Positions 61,867 through 64,000 of a stretch of 64,000 bases of DNA are shown in pieces (positions within the stretch are counted from its first letter, which is position 1; each line of letters begins with the position of its first letter). The notes under the pieces are model-generated. The model did no database searches, had not been told where the DNA came from, and saw only the letters and a program-made list of their open reading frames with translations. The stretch is from positions 1-64,000 of the forward strand of contig CAVZQE010000020.1 in NCBI GenBank assembly GCA_963777325.1. Reading direction: 5' to 3'. The position numbers and the translations under genes are program-made. This DNA is from JAFAXA01 sp963777325. Its GTDB lineage: Bacteria; Pseudomonadota; Alphaproteobacteria; Acetobacterales; Acetobacteraceae.

Positions 61867-62217
61867 TCGTCCGAACCGGATCGCTCCGGTCCAGCCGCCA
61901 CGCACAGGAACCATCCTTCCAGACGGACCCACACGCGCAGCACGCACTCGACACACAACACTTCTCACGCCCCTGAACGCATCCGCCACGATCGCTGGCC
62001 GGCCCCCTCACGGAGACCCAACCGGTCAGACATGCGATCGCGGCACGCCCAGAGACGCACCAGAACCTGATTTACGCTTTCCAAAGAACAACCGCGCCAT
62101 CCCGGGACCAGCCCGAACGGCACGGACGCGGACCCATCGCACCCATCCCCCTCGGGACGGATCGCGACGATCCGAATAGCCTGGCTTCCCTGTGACACGT
62201 CCTCACGCCGCCCCGCC
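61867..62217 (-). other. Spacer between tRNA-Ala and 23S
   Basis: About 350 bases without a gene. The boxA-like site at 62079-62090 is the only element I can point to. The rest should hold the 5' strand of the 23S processing stem, but no clear pairing was traced. Confidence 0.6.
62079..62090 (-). promoter_or_regulatory. boxA-like antitermination site
   Basis: Minus strand TGTTCTTTGGAA, close to the rRNA boxA consensus (T/C)GCTCTTTA, lies in the 16S-23S spacer before the 23S gene, where NusB/NusE bind in other bacteria. It rests on sequence and position only. Confidence 0.5.
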
Positions 62218-62293
62218 TGGTGGAGACGACCGGGATCGAACCGGTGACCCCCTGCTTGCAAAGCAGGTGCTCTCCCAGCTGAGCTACGCCCCC
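62218..62293 (-). tRNA. tRNA-Ala (TGC)
   Basis: 76 bases with encoded CCA. Minus strand starts GGGGGCGTAGCTCAGCTGGG, the anticodon loop is TTTGCAA (TGC), and the T-arm reads CCGGTTCGATCCCGG. Normal cloverleaf in the 16S-23S spacer. Confidence 0.96.
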
Positions 62294-62313
62294 GGATCAG
62301 TCCGCCCGGCCAG

Positions 62314-62407
62314 TGGTGGGCCAGGGAGGACTTGAACCCCCGACCCCACGCTTATCAAGCGATCGATGACCTTCGGTCCTCAATCTAACCAACTGAGCGA
62401 CTAGCCC
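62314..62407 (-). pseudogene. Degenerate tRNA-Ile (GAT) copy with internal insertion
   Basis: 94 bases. The acceptor stem (GGGCTAG and CTGGCCC), D-loop AGTTGGTTA, anticodon loop TTGATAA, T-arm and CCA are like those of the normal tRNA-Ile beside it. The D-stem 3' strand and the anticodon-stem 5' strand (GAGCACA in the normal gene) are replaced by GATTGAGGACCGAAGGTCAT plus CGAT. This adds 17 bases, including a hairpin GACC-GAA-GGTC. One T-stem pair is also changed (GGAGG to GGGGG). The cloverleaf cannot fold normally, so I call it a pseudogene. Confidence 0.75.
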
Positions 62408-62424
62408 TGAACCCGGACGAGCAA

Positions 62425-62501
<77 letters not shown>

Positions 62502-62673
62502 AAGTCCTTATGTCACAGCGAAGGGATACGATGGCGGCGCCGAATGGCCGGCTACCAGCAGGCAGAGGCAAGCGCCCGCGGCATCCGCCGCAGGCTCGCC
62601 CCGTCCGATCAAAGACGGAGCTGAAGGACACCATCAAACCCCACCTCGCGGCGGACCCTCGACGGCATTCCTT

Positions 62674-64000
<1,327 letters not shown>

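Overview
The window is high-GC DNA from an alphaproteobacterium, probably in the Rhodospirillales/Acetobacterales. The grounds are an rRNA operon in the order 16S, tRNA-Ile, tRNA-Ala, 23S, 5S, tRNA-fMet, a complete hopanoid cluster, and a 16S sequence of alphaproteobacterial type. The rank below class is an inference. The sequence carries very many one-base frameshifts: about two thirds of the protein genes are split over two or more frames, including genes such as pgi, coxA and hpnF that must work. I read these as assembly errors and give each broken gene as one feature spanning all its pieces.

Layout. 1-12 kb: end of an unknown gene, radC, then hpnG-F-E-D-C-B-A on the minus strand (squalene and hopanoid synthesis). 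hpnL runs the other way. After it come an HWE-type histidine kinase and a Crp/Fnr regulator on the minus strand, then an ECF sigma factor with its NrsF-type anti-sigma (11.9-13.1 kb). 13-20 kb: methyltransferase, SDR, haloacid dehalogenase, a palindromic repeat, acetyl-CoA acetyltransferase and the lactate-oxidation operon lutABC. 20-24 kb: DUF892 ferritin-like protein, Rieske ferredoxin, Bcr/CflA-type exporter, lrgAB and an RluA-type pseudouridine synthase. 24-27 kb: the dTDP-rhamnose operon rfbBACD. 27.2-28.2 kb: two small unidentified genes of lower GC. 28.8-31.7 kb: 3-hydroxybutyrate dehydrogenase and a long CoA-transferase, which with the thiolase form a ketone-body/polyhydroxybutyrate set. 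31.8-34.4 kb: acyl-CoA dehydrogenase, an APH-type kinase and a DUF6285 protein in one operon. 34.4-38.1 kb: a two-component system with an NtrC-type regulator, followed by a near-perfect sigma-54 promoter and a secreted two-repeat protein rich in His and Gly. 38-47 kb: pgi, a polyamine ABC transporter, an NADP-dependent oxidoreductase, a truncated nucleotidyltransferase, a sorbosone-dehydrogenase-like lipoprotein and a PfkB kinase.

47.3-58.2 kb is one tightly overlapping operon for a respiratory chain branch: alternative complex III (ActA-F), a small membrane protein, and a caa3-type cytochrome c oxidase (subunits II, I, III, IV). Quinol electrons would pass through ActB/C/F and the haem proteins ActA/E to the cytochrome domain of CoxB and on to oxygen. 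58.2-64 kb is the rRNA operon on the minus strand. Its 23S gene is interrupted at helix 45 by an intervening sequence coding for a four-helix-bundle protein, and a second, malformed tRNA-Ile lies beside the normal one. The 16S gene runs off the right edge.
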